Of a stretch of DNA of 60,000 bases, positions 22,310 to 35,780 are shown in pieces (position 1 is the stretch's first letter; every line of letters begins with the position of its first letter). The stretch lies in contig NC_079889.1 in assembly GCF_029227915.1 (NCBI RefSeq), positions 4,156,001 to 4,216,000 on the forward strand. The letters run 5' to 3'. Made by a program: the position numbers and the translations under genes. The notes under the pieces are model-generated. The model was not told the origin of the DNA and made no database searches. It was given only the letters and a program-made list of their open reading frames with translations. The DNA comes from Hydractinia symbiolongicarpus (Eukaryota; Cnidaria; Hydrozoa; Anthoathecata; Hydractiniidae).

Positions 22310-24165
22310 TCTTTTCAATGCAATACAGGTCCAAATTCTTCGAGGGATATAAATTTCGAAAAAAGCACTGATAATCAAAATGGTAACAGGACGCTTCTCC
22401 TTTATTAAGTGGCCCAAACTGATTTATCTCGTCAATTTTTGCCCAGATAAATTGCCCCTGACATACCCAACCTAGAATAGCTCCCTGAGATAATAACCGT
22501 TGGTGAATCACTCTGAAAAATTTTCCGAAAATAATTATTGTCTAACAACAAAAATCTTTTTCTTCCAATCTTGTAACCAAACGATGTACTATACAAGCTG
22601 TCTTGTTGTTTGCGTCTTCTGTTAGTCAAATATTCTTAGTAAAAAGATGCTATTTAACAATCTTTTTTTTATTAGTCAGAATAGATTTTTATGTTTCTCC
22701 GTGTTTAAGGATTATTTTATTACGTTTTAAACCCATTATCAAAAAAAATATTCAAGATTTCGACAACCTAGCATACCTGTAAGAAATTAATTCTTACGAA
22801 ATAAAGTTTTGCTTCAAAAAAAAAGGTTTCCTAAGAGGTAGATTTCTTAAAGTTTTCCTAATACTTTGTGAGCATTAAGTGCCAAGGATTTCAAATTATT
22901 TTCTCAACATACTGCAAAATGACGACCACTGAGGTTAAACATCTTAAACATAAATTTGATTAAAAAAAAAACCCGTTTAATTACGGCGAAACAAAATATT
23001 TTACCTTTGCATTTTCAGTGAAAACCTTAACTAATATAAGAAACGGCTATTTTAAGAAGAAGGACTACATATGTGATACTGATAGATGCTGTGTTTATAA
23101 ACGGAAAGTGTTCCTTAAAAGGCAATATTAAGCCGTAAGCTACCCCTTTAATTAATGTTACTATCACTACTTGTCTGTATTGAAGAAGAACTACTTTGTT
23201 CATCACAACATACTGCCAAGCAGTGAGCGGGATTCGATCCGAACGCAGTGAGGTCTATAAAAATAACACATCAGGTATTTCACCACGTACTTCTGAAGAC
23301 CTCCAACAATTAACATGGCACTCCAGGCGCGGATCAAAAACACCTTTACCAAGCAAATCCTTAAGAAAATTTTATCCACCATATTTCTCGCCTTTTTTTA
23401 AGGATTAAGTAGTATGACTCTTTGGGTTAATTTCCTGTTTATGTACTACACAAAAACAGAACTGAAACAGAATCAGCATGGGCAAAAACTTGCGCAAAGA
23501 TCTTTGCATGCTACATACAATCACATTTTCAGTTCCTCTGCCACCTCTTACACATCTGTGTACTGCTTTCACCTGTGAAATAGATTTGAGATAATACGAA
23601 GCAATAAGTTTAGGATCGCTTTTTGTTCAATTTACTTTCAACCAAATAATCTTTCCACTATACCCATCACAATAAAACTTCCTGATAATTAAGCCTTACT
23701 TACTCCCATATGAAGGTTAGCATAGTTCTTTGAGTGCTTGATTTGCCACACTGAAAAATCAGCACACAAAGTATTGGGAAAAGCGTGTTAGTGAGAAAGT
23801 TAATTTGAGAAGACAAGTTATAAAACAAGTTAGTTAGTTTGTAAACACACGTTGGGAGAAAAGTTAGCAAATCATGTTAAACCAATATTGTTATCTCCGC
23901 ATTAAAAGTTTATTATGACAACTTTATTTCAATTGTTTTGTTAAAAGTAAGTAGATACTTTTCTTTTTTATAATATGTCATTATCGTATTATTATTGTTT
24001 TTAATACTATCAATTTCTTCAGTTCTTCAGTAACAAGTTCTTCAGTTACTATTAGGATCTGTAAATATGGTCGAAGTGTATTCAAGAGTCCAAGTTGACA
24101 GACAGAAGCAATGAAGCACAAAACACACTCAACTTGACACCCAGTCTTAAAATTTTGGTTTATCC
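22310..24165. other. intergenic AT-rich DNA with a possible SINE
   Basis: No gene is supported. The only item of note is the tRNA-like fragment at about 23195-23290, listed separately. Confidence 0.4.
23195..23300 (-). repeat. Possible tRNA-derived SINE fragment
   Basis: Read on the minus strand there is a GTGGTGAAATACCTGATG segment resembling a degenerate A box. About 45 bp further is GGATCGAATCCCGC, resembling the end of a tRNA T-arm (B box). The sequence between them does not fold into a proper tRNA, so it is at best a SINE head. Low confidence. Confidence 0.3.
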
Positions 24166-24170
24166 TCATT

Positions 24171-24980
24171 GAATTTCCGCGCCCGAAGGCATAGGAAATT
24201 CTTTAAAACCGTCGTTTTTTTCTTTTGGAGCATTTTTTGAGAAAAAATCGACCCTGGAATTTCATGTTGCTCCGTCACACATGTAAACTTCGTACCCAAG
24301 CTCCTTAACTACTGGGAAGTCTCGTATTGACGTTTCAGGCTAAAATTGGTATTTGTTTTCGACAAAATTTGGCACAATTAACAAAAAAAGTATGCTGAAC
24401 ATCATGGTGACATCAAAATTTTGATTTTTGTCACCTAAATGCCATTTTAGGCCAAAATTGGTCCAAAAATTAAAACCACTTCATTTTCGGCTAAATCTGG
24501 CACAGTTAACAAATAAAGTATGCTGAAAATGATTATGGTACAAAAGTTTGATTTTTTGTCACCTAAATGTCATTTCAGGCCAAAATTTATCCAAAAATTA
24601 AAACTGCTTTATTTTTGACAAAAATTGACACAGTTAATAAAAAAAGTATGCTGAAAATGATGGTCACATCAAAATTTTGATTTTTTGTCAACTAATGCCG
24701 TTTAAGACCATAAACATTTCAATCGCAAGACTTTCAACCATGAATGATAGGCTGTATTTTTTGTTAGCAATTTCTTTTAAAATGTGAGTTTAAGGACACG
24801 TTTCGGTTTGTTTGCGTTTGTTGTAAGATATAATGTCACTGGTGTGCTTTATCTTCAGAGGTTCATGCACCAAACCCCTTCGAATGTTTGGCACAATAAC
24901 ACAACGAATTAGCAGGTTTTCATCAAATATTTTGGTAGCGCGCGGAAATTCTTAGAGCCCCCAGGGCTTCTTGTTTTAAG
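24171..24980. mobile_element. Dispersed element with three internal ~125-bp repeats
   Basis: Three related units run from about 24338 to 24700. Each contains 'GGCACAGTTAACAAAAAAAG' or a variant, then TATGCTGAA, then a TTTTGATTTTTTGTCACCTAA segment. The block ends with CAACCATGAATGATAGGCTG, and the same end block is seen in the second copy at 39080-39306. The possible outer ends share GAATTTCCGCGC (24171) and its complement GCGCGGAAATTC (about 24941), which suggests short inverted termini. No coding capacity is seen. Confidence 0.55.
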
Positions 24981-24999
24981 TGAAAATCGTTATAGCGAA

Positions 25000-27690
25000 T
25001 AAATAAAAAAACGATTGGTTTATTGCTATTTGTCATTGCAGTTGAAATTTAAAGGCAAACTTATTTTCAAGACCACCAAATAAAAAACTGAAGAAATAAA
25101 AAAATAAAAAAATTAAGTAAATTAGGGTTAAGCAGGAATAAATTTTTGCTTTTACCATTGCTAACTTTTGCTTTTGTCATTGCTATGACTTGACCAGTGT
25201 TTGAAAAGGAAATCTTAACTACCTACAATCGTAAACAAAATCATTGAAACAAAGGTAGATTTTTTTATCATTTTTTAAATGTGGACAATAGCGTGAAATG
25301 GTCGTTACCCTGAAGTGGCTCCCTCTAACACCCTGCACAACGCCATAACCACGTTGGAACTCTCGAAAGTCCTGAAAATCCGTAAAAACTGGTCGTGTTG
25401 AGGTAACAATAATATTCCATGATTGTACACATTAAACCTAAATTTCATGCTTAATAATTTTTTTCTTGTTTCATTTTTATTTCCTCATAAAATAAATTGT
25501 TGGCAGATATTTCTATGACACATTGATTATGAGTGGGAGAACATTACTTTAAAATTTTTAATTGTCTTAAAATGCGCACGTTTTTTCTACATGAAATCAT
25601 AACTAAGGATAGTAGCTACCTAAGTATTACAATGCATGTCTTAATATCGGAAGTGATTCACATTTTATCTATTTACTGGTAATGGGAAATAGATAAAATA
25701 TTAAGATCAGTTTTAACATGCAATGTGAACAACGCAGCCTCCCCAATTTGTAACCTCTGTATATTGAGTGTCGGTAAAGAATACGAATAGGACTTAAAAT
25801 CTAAATACGCAACAAACGAGTTTACCGGAGGCCACTTTGAAAAGTTTTCACGCAATTCTTATTATGGTCTTAGTACCTCGTGCAAATGTTTTGCCTCCAA
25901 ACAGAAAGCTTTTTCTTAAAACTGACCCTTAGATCTACTTATGCGGAACCATACGCTTGCAGAGCGATTGTCTGCACGGTCGAATTTTAACATGAGAAGA
26001 CCAGTTCAATTGTTAGTGTGTAACCCACATTTAAATGGTACATATTTCTATTTATCAAGATTTACATTACACTACGTATAATACATTATTTGTACTAACT
26101 TTCGTGTGTAGCTACTAACCCTTAAAGGGCGAGTCTCACAAATATCTGAGCAAAATCGGGCAAAAGCAGTCCCACAGTTAAACTACAATAACCGTCGAGG
26201 AAAATGTTGTCATGAAAGGTGCTCCCCGTGATTCAGAAAGTCAACCAGGTCTTGTTCTCAGTCACCAATCGCAGCTTCAATTTCAGTGCTCTTTGTTGAA
26301 CAGCGCCCTACAAAAAATAGCGCCCTACAAAATTTAGAGCTCTAGGAAATAATTCACCCTTTAACAAACCTCACCTTGCAATGCGATATTCAAATAAAAT
26401 AATGTCGTTTTTGTTGTAGAAATTTTTCTTAAAATTATCCTACAGCTGACAAAGCAACTTCGTCCCCAAGACTATTTGCTTCTCTACGGCGCTGCTATGG
26501 TCGAGCTTGCTGACAAAGACATTAAAAAAGATATGTATCATTTGCTTCACGTCAACTTTGATTTAAAGCATTTTGATTGCTGAAATGTTGCTTAATGCAA
26601 TGATTGATAAATTTTACAATAACCTTCCGGTCTTAAATAATTTTTGTGAAGGCTTCCATTTGCGACCTAATGCCACCTAATACATTTTTTCATAATAAAT
26701 TTTCTCATCATAGGCACCTAAATCTTTATGGCGAAGAAAATTCTTAAATTCTAAATTCTTACACTAAAGTTTGTCCTTAAATTAAGTTTTAATTTTTTGT
26801 TGGTTATTTATCTATACTTTTGACTAAAATGCAGCGCTACCTATCACCGCGGAAGTTATTAGTTGTCAAGGAGGGTTGCTACTATACAATATAAACCAGA
26901 TTTGTGTAAATTAAATTTAATTCGCTAAATTATGTACCCACGACATTTTATCATTTAATAAAATAAATTTTTGCAAATAAAATCAAAGAATGTTAATATC
27001 TGGAGGATTTTATACCTCGAGTGAAAAAGAAAATAATTTAGAACACTGATTATAACAAAGGATCATTAAAATTATTTGTGTAAAGTCTTCATTAAGACAG
27101 GTATTTTCTTTAAAAAATACTTGTTAACATTTATACCTCACGCGCAATTTAATACCTATGCAATGTAATTTTTTGACCCATGAAATTTAGGTAATTCTAA
27201 AAGAATACTTTGCAAGTTAAAACCAAACCAAAAAGCATGCGTTTGGAATTTCCTACATCTTTACTGGTAACTTTAATGTGTTCAAATTTCCAACTCCAGC
27301 TTCTTTGGTTTGAGTTACAAACACGGTTAGTTCTGAACATATAACTGCAATAGCTCCGTAAATAAATTTTCTCAATTTTCATAAGCATCCACGCGGTTGT
27401 TAAATTGCGGTTTTAATTCTACTTTTGTGTCATATTTAACGCTATGGACTTTTTGTTTCTATGCAATTTATTAGAAAGGTAATTTGTAACAAAACGAGCT
27501 CGTTATAAGGCGAGTTAGGAAATTAAAAGAAATAAATTACTGCTTACATCTATATATAAAATAACAAACTTGCACTTTATGGCATAAAATTGTCGGAAGT
27601 AAGAAGTCAAGTCGACGTCGCATAAGAAAAGTTAGTGTTAATTATTTGATCTTAGATTTCCTGAAAGATAAATCATTTTGTTTGGGTTCA
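25000..27690. other. intergenic AT-rich DNA, nothing recognised
   Basis: Only short open frames without motifs are seen on either strand. A short direct duplication GCGCCCTACAAAA is present near 26304-26335. Confidence 0.4.
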
Positions 27691-27699
27691 CATCTAACA

Positions 27700-28628
27700 A
27701 TGGTAAGATTTTTGTTGTTTAAATTCTTCTAACCATGTAAATGCCACGTTTTGATAGTTTTCTAGTCGCATTTAAAATATTCTATGTGTACTTCCTTTTC
27801 AAGCTCTCTGTATAAGCTGAAGACAGACGAGTTGCAATACTGCATTTTATTTTGTAGGTTGATTTACGACTAGCGCTAAAATTACTAACACTTTCCATTG
27901 TGTTGCTTCATGCGATTACTGACAGTGACGGTGCACATCACAAAAAATATCAATTTCGTTTTGATAAACATCGTTACCACTCTCATAAGCCGTCGTATAA
28001 GCCATATAGACCATACAAGCCATATAGACCATATAAGCCATACAAGCCGTACTGTGATTTAAAATGTCAACAAGCAAAAGATGCAAAGGCTATTCGAGAT
28101 ATGTACAAAATGGCAGCAAAACTCAGTGGTGGTTTGTTTGCTGTCTCAAAAAAAGACGCAATGAATTTGACAAATTTAGCTAATCAAGAAATACGTCAAC
28201 CATCAAGTCAATGTGAGCGCAAGCTACCGAAATTCACTTCATGCAAAATTGAAGAATTGCAGCATATATACAGCACATCACCATGCAAAACAACTAACGT
28301 AACAAAAAACGATGAGATTGACGAAATGCAGAATGAAGTTGATCATGATGATGATGACATTATGAGAGACGATGATGATGGATCAGTAACAACAATCAGA
28401 AGACCATGTTTAGCACGTGGCAGCACAAGTTTGAACAATAACTTACGCTTGTGTGAGAAATGTGCTGCTACAACTGTGTTGGCACAAAACATGTAAGTCG
28501 TTTATTGTTTTACACATTTTTATGGGGATATAGGGGATATACTGTTTACATTTATTTACAGCAAATGTTGCATTTATTTTTTTAGTAAAATTGTCCGTAT
28601 GGGCAGATGTAATGTCGTTTTAGCCTAG
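27700..28628 (+). CDS. Secreted Cys-rich protein with KPY/RPY repeats, family not recognised (3 exons)
   Basis: Exon 1 ends with the start codon itself (ATG 27700-27702, followed by GTAAGA). Exon 2 is 27858-28492 and exon 3 is 28586-28628. The phases agree and give 226 aa. This start yields a textbook signal peptide (LALKLLTLSIVLLHA, residues 6-20), which supports the unusual ATG-only coding exon. Then come a His/Lys/Tyr-rich part, six KPY/RPY tripeptides (49-66), a CxxxC pair (67, 71), an acidic Asp-rich stretch (about 153-175) and a C-terminal cysteine cluster. The cysteines are 67, 71, 120, 130, 144, 185, 200, 203 and 221, an odd number. The C-terminal CxxC-x17-C loosely recalls cystine-knot ligands of the trunk/PTTH kind, but this is weak. 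Exon 2 could instead read on to TAA at 28494. No homologous family was recognised. Confidence 0.72.
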
Positions 28629-28639
28629 TGCAGAATATA

Positions 28640-30110
28640 CTCAAAGGAGTAGGTCAAAAAACAGGAAAAAATAAGGGTTTTGACAAAAAATTATACATAC
28701 AGACATCACTTGGGACATGTATATGGATTGCGGAAAAGTTGTCACATTACTTGGTTTAAATTCTCAAACCAATTTTAAGCCGCTATTATCGTACGTAAAA
28801 AATATCTCTTAAAACAAAACGTTACACACGGAGGAGTGGCAATACGGCACTGCAAAACATAATCTGTCATAAAAAAAAATAAATAAAAATAAAAATAATC
28901 ATACAGCAGATTTTAAACACGCGTATCTAAAATAACTTCAAACAATAGCTTGTCTAGGTAATCGTCCATAATGGCTGTTTACCAGTACAACCACATGCGT
29001 TTATTAGTGTTATCAAACATCATTAGATGTGTTGATTATGTAATATATTGCCATAGATTGATGAAATATGAAAGTGTATAAAGTATATGTATAAGGAAAA
29101 GCTATGCTGGTACTTAGTTACTTCTCTATAACAATAACTGTATTTTGTGTGTTTAATGGCTACACACAGTTTTGTTACGGATCTTCCTCAGAGTATATAA
29201 TTTTTTGATGAACAAAACAGTCGACAAATGACTAGTCTAATAAATATGTGACAAGTCAAACCACTTACGGGTTTTATTGTTATTATCAAAAGTATTATAC
29301 TACTAACCAACGTCCTAAAACCTGGTAAAACTGCTCCTAAAACATAAGCATGTCTTATGTACTAAATGCATGTATGTGACCTATTTGATGACTCTTTATG
29401 ATCTTAAAAACAACCAATTCATAGACGTTTCATTACGAAATCAGGTTAAAAGATGAAATTTTGAGAACAAATTTGTTTTATAAAAAAATTTACTACAGGT
29501 GTAAAGTTGAGGAATATCTGACAATATGACCTCATGTATGTATTTGTTTTCTATATCTAACGTAACAGTTGTGTGAGAATATTTAACAAAAAGCGAGTAA
29601 GAAAAAGTATTTCATCTTTATTCACGGTTAGTTACGCGTAAAGAAACTCTATTATATTTTTAAAAAATCTTAAAGGTTAGGTAAATTCTTCATAAAGCCA
29701 GCGCAAACAAGTTAAATATATTGCAACTATTATTAAAAAAGTTTGATTATTTACAAAAATTGTCTTTACGACAAAAAAACCTTGTTACTATGGCAAAATA
29801 TCACTCATGTGCAAAATTATGGTTTTTAAATTGGATGACACACGCAGAAAAAAAAGAATTAAAAATGTTAATTTTGCATGAATAATTGTATCGTTTCCTT
29901 ACTCATCATTCACAACGATTCTAGTGACGAGAACACTTAGAAAGTCTTAGCAGTGGATGTAATATTATGTTAGCATTTCACCTACGCAGTCGTTGGGCGT
30001 TTCTAATGGAAAAAGCGTATAGTAATTTTTGACTGGCCACCCAGGACGGATTTATCAACTTTCTATGATTTTTAAGGAAAGTTTAACAGAGGGGGAGTTT
30101 AATAAAAGAT
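28640..30110. other. intergenic AT-rich DNA, nothing recognised
   Basis: AATAAA-type words occur around 28870-28890 and may serve the upstream gene. Nothing else is supported. Confidence 0.4.
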
Positions 30111-30199
30111 TTATGGCAAGCCTAGTACACAAAGGACTGACACAAATTTTTTATATAATAAGATAGTAAAGAATCCATCAACATATTTTCGTTCGTGCA

Positions 30200-30345
30200 C
30201 TAAAAAAAGCAACAGGAATTCAACAGTGGCTTTCGTGTGTCCGTAAAGCGATTTGTTTTTCTTGCGAACGGACAGACATAAAACGGTTGTTATCATTATA
30301 GAGACTAGTCGTTAGCCCGTGGAAAAATCCACGGAATCCTACTTA
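30200..30345 (+). repeat. ACTAGTCGTT element junction (tail of one unit, head of the next)
   Basis: A tail ending CGGACAGACATAAAACGGTTG...ATTATAGAG runs directly into a new head ACTAGTCGTTAGCCCGTGG (30303) with the hairpin CCGTGGAAAAATCCACGG. After the hairpin the match is lost. This is again the head-to-tail arrangement. Confidence 0.6.
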
Positions 30346-30349
30346 TTTT

Positions 30350-33300
30350 CCATATCAGTATTTCCTATATCCTTCTTCACCTGTTAACATAAAGTAATAT
30401 AATTAATTAGCAGTGGATCAAAATGAAGCTGCAGTGCAATCATTTTGCACAAAGACAAAAAAACGGATATTAATGTAAGAGACTAGCTAGTTAACACGGT
30501 GTTTGACGCCCCCTTGATTTTAGTACATGTATACAGTGTGTCATAAATCCATTGCAGTACAACGAAACACCAATTTCAGTGTAATGTATTTTCAAATAAT
30601 GTAACAGACTTTTCCCAACATCCGAAATACCACATATATCATATCAAAAAACAGTAAGCCAGCATTTTTTTAAGAAATACATTCCAGGATGTTCAAACAT
30701 TATTCGTGAGTAACGCGGGGTTGTGGGCCTAGCACAGAAAAACCATGTCGCATATCGAAGTAAATCGCTTAACACATTGCAGCATTTTAGGCGCTAGGAT
30801 TTTTCACAAAATAATCAAGTTTGAATGAAAACTCAAGCCACACCCTGTCAATACCCTGCGTATCTAAAACCGCCCAATATTTTATTTCTGATAGAATAAA
30901 TTTCGTAAAAAGTGATCATGGGCAAAAAGAAACAGTTGGCTGTATCTACCTAATCACACTAAAATAGTAAACAGTTTTCTTTATACTCTTGTTGCATTGA
31001 CGCTTAAAGTTACAGGCACCTGGCTACATTAAAGCAAAAAACAATACTATAAGAAATTTTGCAGCACTTAATAAATTGAAAAATAAAGAAATGTGGCTGC
31101 TCTTTTGTTAGCTAGCAAAACCTAAACTGAAGCTTTGTTAAATAAATAAAATTAGATTGGTGAAAATAGCACACAAAAAATAAATTTGTTTATGCTAAAA
31201 TTCATTACACGAAACATAGCTCTCTCTCCCTCTAATTAAGATTTATAAATCGTCAAAAAAATGTTGATATATTTATCTGAACATGTGAAATCTTCTTGAA
31301 ATCTCGTCAATCCAACGCAAACGTCGACATATAAAAAAAAACTTAGTGGTTATTATATAAGAGGGGTCCTCGTGACTGGTGACATGATCACAGAAAATGT
31401 GTGGTATAACACGACCTGCAATGTATAGTAACACCCATTTCTTACAAGAGGTAAGGGGGGGGGGGGGTTATATAGAATTTTATTAGATATTTTAAAAGAC
31501 AAAGAAATACGTTCAAAAGTTGTTTATTTTCAGACAACATTTATCCCAACAGTCGTCGGTGCCTTATTTATTTGATCATTTACTGTCTTTGGGCGCAACC
31601 CGATTCTTTGGGCGCAACCCGCTTTATAGATTGCCTAAAGTAACCTAGTTTGTTATTGACGCTTATAATAGTTTAAATTGTCAACAAGACGTTGTTCAAT
31701 TGTAATAATCATATCGATTGTTAAAGATTGAGAAAAACCGCTGAATCATTCTTAATTAGCATTTATAAATTGCATTCTTATTAATTTGAGCTCTGGCATT
31801 ATTTCACAATTATTTTATTTATTACTTCTTCTAATTATGGTTATTATTTTTGCTTTTAGTTTCCTTTATAGAAATCCAACATTGTAATTAACGTCTCATT
31901 AATACTACGTTATGGCTCCTCATGCTGAAATTTCCACGAGCTCAGAAGATAATCTGAGCATGCGCACAGTACTGTCATAAATTAATTTACCACTAAGAAA
32001 TATAAATGATCAGCTCTCGCGCTGTGTGGCTTACATTGCGTTTTGAAATTGATTTGTTAAAATCAAAGCTATTTTAAATTTGTTTTAACCTAGTCAGTCA
32101 CAAGAAATGTTACATAATTTTCTTACATTAACCATTTTTCTGTCCTCTTCAATCGAGAGCTACTAACAATGTTTTCAAAAGTGCGTCATAAAACTCAAGA
32201 ATGACCCCTTCATGCTGACCATTTTTTTACTTTTTTAGAAACGCTAAATATAAATAATCTTCTATGCAATCAGTTTAAAACTTCCTTTGGCATACATAAC
32301 TTAAGTGAACTAAAAAAAAACTTCACTATTGCCAAACTTCAGTGGTAGAAATAGTAAATATTTTGAGGGATTGATTTTTGGGTTTGCTTAAGGCAAACTT
32401 ACACAAACTGCTAAAACATTGGCTTATTTCTATTTTATTAATAAAATTGGATGAGAATTAGTAAAAAAAAATTGTCACAAGTATGAATTTATATTTAAAA
32501 TCATTCATAAGATTTTTCTATACGCATTTTATTCCCGCGAAAAAATAATAACGCCGCTAACTAGCAAGAAACCCCACCGACCTCTACTTCAAAACACTAA
32601 AACAATGTCCAACAACAAAACTGTAACGACATTAACAAAATTTAATCGATACCTGCCAGTATATTTTTATAATCAGAATTTGAAATGCTAATTGACTATT
32701 AAAAATATAATCTCGGCATTCTTTTCAAATTGTAATTTTTGCAATTACATTACTGAAATGCAATAGATGTGTGACGCGGGTGCTTAGAACAGAAACCAAC
32801 GGATAGATTAATCACGTACATCACTAGTTAAACAATATAGAAGCTAACGCATTTAAAATAGGCTTAACTCAGAAATTAGAGAGGGATACATTGCACGTCA
32901 AATTCATGCTGGAGGGCGGAGGGCGGAGGGCGAATGAAAAGTTACAACTCGCGATTGATAAAACGAATGACTTTATTATTTGTGAGCTGTACAGGCGACC
33001 ATTGATTTTTTTCTTGACGCCAATTTGAGGTTTTAAAGTTTGGGATTCAATGCATGCCCAATGCATTTCGCTCCGTAAGATGATTAGTTAATTTACCAAG
33101 TTCCTTTTCTCTTAAGCATTATTTATTGTTCACATACTTTGAGGATAGAAAGTGTTTTAGAGAATTCGCAAAAGTTTTTTCCTGCAAGAACCTTATTTTC
33201 GTGGAGCCGCGAAAAAATTTGCGGTAAATATGAACCTCATACGTTTTTTTGTTGTTGTTAAGTGTGCGTTATATTTGCTAAGAAAGAAGTAATAATTTAC

Positions 33301-34070
33301 TGTCACTGCTACCATCTTTACCTTCTTAATTTATTGAATAATTTATTTTAGATTTCCGCGATATCTTAACGAAGTTATTTGCGACCCCCGGAAATCAAGA
33401 TGTCTACGAGGCGAAGGGCGATGTTTGCAAAATTATATTTTTGTGGAGTTTCGAAAAGATACAAAAGAAGTTGGCTTTGCAAGATTGGGCGAATGGATCA
33501 AAATTCAACAAAGAGTTCGTACATCCTGTTCATGTCAAGTCCTTCCAAACTCACATTTATTTAGACGCTGGGTGAACTAAACAATTGTGGATTTTTTTAT
33601 TTTTTTTAAGCAAATGGTATGCACAAGAAAAGCAGACATGTAAAAGAATTAACACTATCTATTATAAATGTGCTTGTTTGAATTGATATTCTTTTTTAAA
33701 TACAACAAAAAGTTAAGATTTTTTGGAGTAGATTTATTCGTTACCTTAGGTACCTAAATTAAATTTTATATCGTATCGAGTATCGTAGTTTAATACTCAA
33801 CCTTAATCTCGGGATCTTCTACAACTTTAAAATAGAAAAGAGTTTTCGCAGGCTAAAAATATTTTTGCGCGTACGCAATAATAATCTGCTCAGCGTGTAA
33901 TCCTGCTTTAACTACTTAGAGACTTAAACCAAAACCAATAATACTGTATGTAGTGTCTTTACCTTCTTTTTCCATTATTACTAATGCTCGTTGCTCGTCC
34001 ATATATAATCGTCTTCTTCAAAGATCTAAAAAGAAGTTGTTACGTACGCCTTCACATTCAACATTTATTT
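30350..34070. other. intergenic AT-rich DNA
   Basis: No gene is supported. Minor items are a 13-G run (31455-31467), a direct duplication of GGGCGCAACCCG near 31590-31622 and a short GGAGGGC triplication near 32914-32932. Confidence 0.4.
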
Positions 34071-34073
34071 CTA

Positions 34074-34340
34074 ACTAGTCGTTAGCCCGCCGAAAAATCC
34101 ACAGGTTCGCCCGTCCTTTTTATACCGCATTGCGTGTGTCTCGCTACTTGCGCAGATAAGCTACCATTTTTCGTGACAGACAGACAGACGTATACGGGTG
34201 TTATAATATAGACAAGTCACTTTTGACGCACGAACAGACAGACGACGGCTATTATTATAGAGACTAGTCGTTGCCCGTGGAAAAGCACGATTTTCTAACT
34301 CAGCGACAGAAAAAAAATGCGGCTATTACTAAAGAGATAA
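34074..34340 (+). mobile_element. Three head-to-tail pieces of the ACTAGTCGTT element
   Basis: The pieces are 34074-34212 (full unit type 1, ending TATAATATAG), 34213-34262 (tail only, GACAGACGACGGCTATTATTATAG) and 34263-34340 (head plus short tail, internally deleted). The first unit matches 16272-16403 closely, including TACCGCATTGCGTG and GCTACCATTTT. Confidence 0.7.
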
Positions 34341-34344
34341 ATAA

Positions 34345-35780
34345 ATGGCGCGCTCAAGGAGCTTATTTGAAGCCAATACTATTTATTTCAATTAACAATT
34401 TAAGAATCTTCTGAAATTTCTGTGTTTTTGTTGCTGATGCTGCTCTCGAAATTCTGTTCACAAGTAATTGCGCCAACAGTGATACTAATACACAGTGGTT
34501 GCAGATGAGAAAAAAGCAAAAGAATTATCAGTAGCTTGAGAGAGAATAGAATTATAAGAAAATTTATATCTTGAATTATTGTTCTTATTTTATCAAAAAA
34601 TTAAGACGCAGCTTCTTAGTTTTTAAACTAATAAAATGAGGCTGTTCTTATTTTTTTTTTTTTTTTTTTTTTTGTTTAAAAACTCTGACTCGCGATTCTA
34701 TAAATTTGTTCTATTAAAATTAAAACGTACAGCTAGACTGTTTTATGACTGGACTAACAAAACTCAATGTGAAAGGCATCTTGTTTTTTGTTTGTTTTTT
34801 GTTTGTTTGTTTTTCTTCTCAAGAAAAGGTATTCTAGCTGACAGTATCAAGTACTTTCCAAATCGAATGTGCCCATATATTAGTCGCAGAAATTGTCGTT
34901 TAAAAAAAATTCTGTATTAATTGTTATTCGTTCTTATGAAAATTCTCAGAAAAATAAAATTCTACAGGCCTTTTATAAAGAAAAAACTTACTTTTTTTAC
35001 GTTAAAATCATCTGTATCGTGTTATTTCTTCTTTGCAATAAACAAACCCCGTATCACCAATTTTTTAAAAAGTCGTACAAAAATTCGCGCCAAGTGGAAA
35101 ATTGAAGTTAATTTCATAACTCTCCATGTCGGTTGTTATAACTTTGCCGTGTAGCCTTGTAATAAAATCCAATTATCGTCAAAGGGGGAGAGATTCAATG
35201 ATGGAATCCACGTTCTGAAATGGTTAAGTCGTTTAAAAGAAAAATGGTGTTTAGTTCAGGTGTTAAGGTACGTGTGTTGAGTGTTTTTTTAAGAATTTAC
35301 TTTCTGTTTAGAAATTTTTCGCCGAAAACCGTGTCCTGCCGTAATTAAGTAGCGATTTCTTTCACAAAATGTATCTAGATTTTTTATAAAACAAGTTTCT
35401 AAAAGTGCGTCCAAAAGGATTGTACAAATTTCTGACATTTCTGGGCGAAAGTGTGGTTTTGCATAGTTTATGCAGTCTTGCAGTTATTAATATGGATGTG
35501 GCTAAAACTCATTCTTGTCCGTTTTTCATTGTAATACAACATATTAAAAAACAGACACAAATCTTTCAAAACACTAGTACAGTGAATATATACGTAGACG
35601 GTTATGCACGATTAACATACCTTAAGGAAAGAAATTTTCGCGGAATATATTTTCGCGAATCGTGTTCCCTGGTCAGTATTTCTCCCCTTAAGATATGAAA
35701 CGCGACATGCAACACTGAACAAGACATAAATTACGGTCTACGATAATAAAACCATATTGCATGGACAGAAGCACTACATA
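34345..35780. other. AT-rich stretch, nothing recognised
   Basis: There is a T-rich run at 34650-34673 and several short overlapping open frames with low-complexity Lys/Phe/Tyr content. No motif or splice support was found. Confidence 0.4.

Noticed and set aside
34636-35154. Three overlapping open frames starting with poly-Phe or rich in Lys
   Set aside because: The first starts in a poly-T run; all are low-complexity and overlap each other without motifs.
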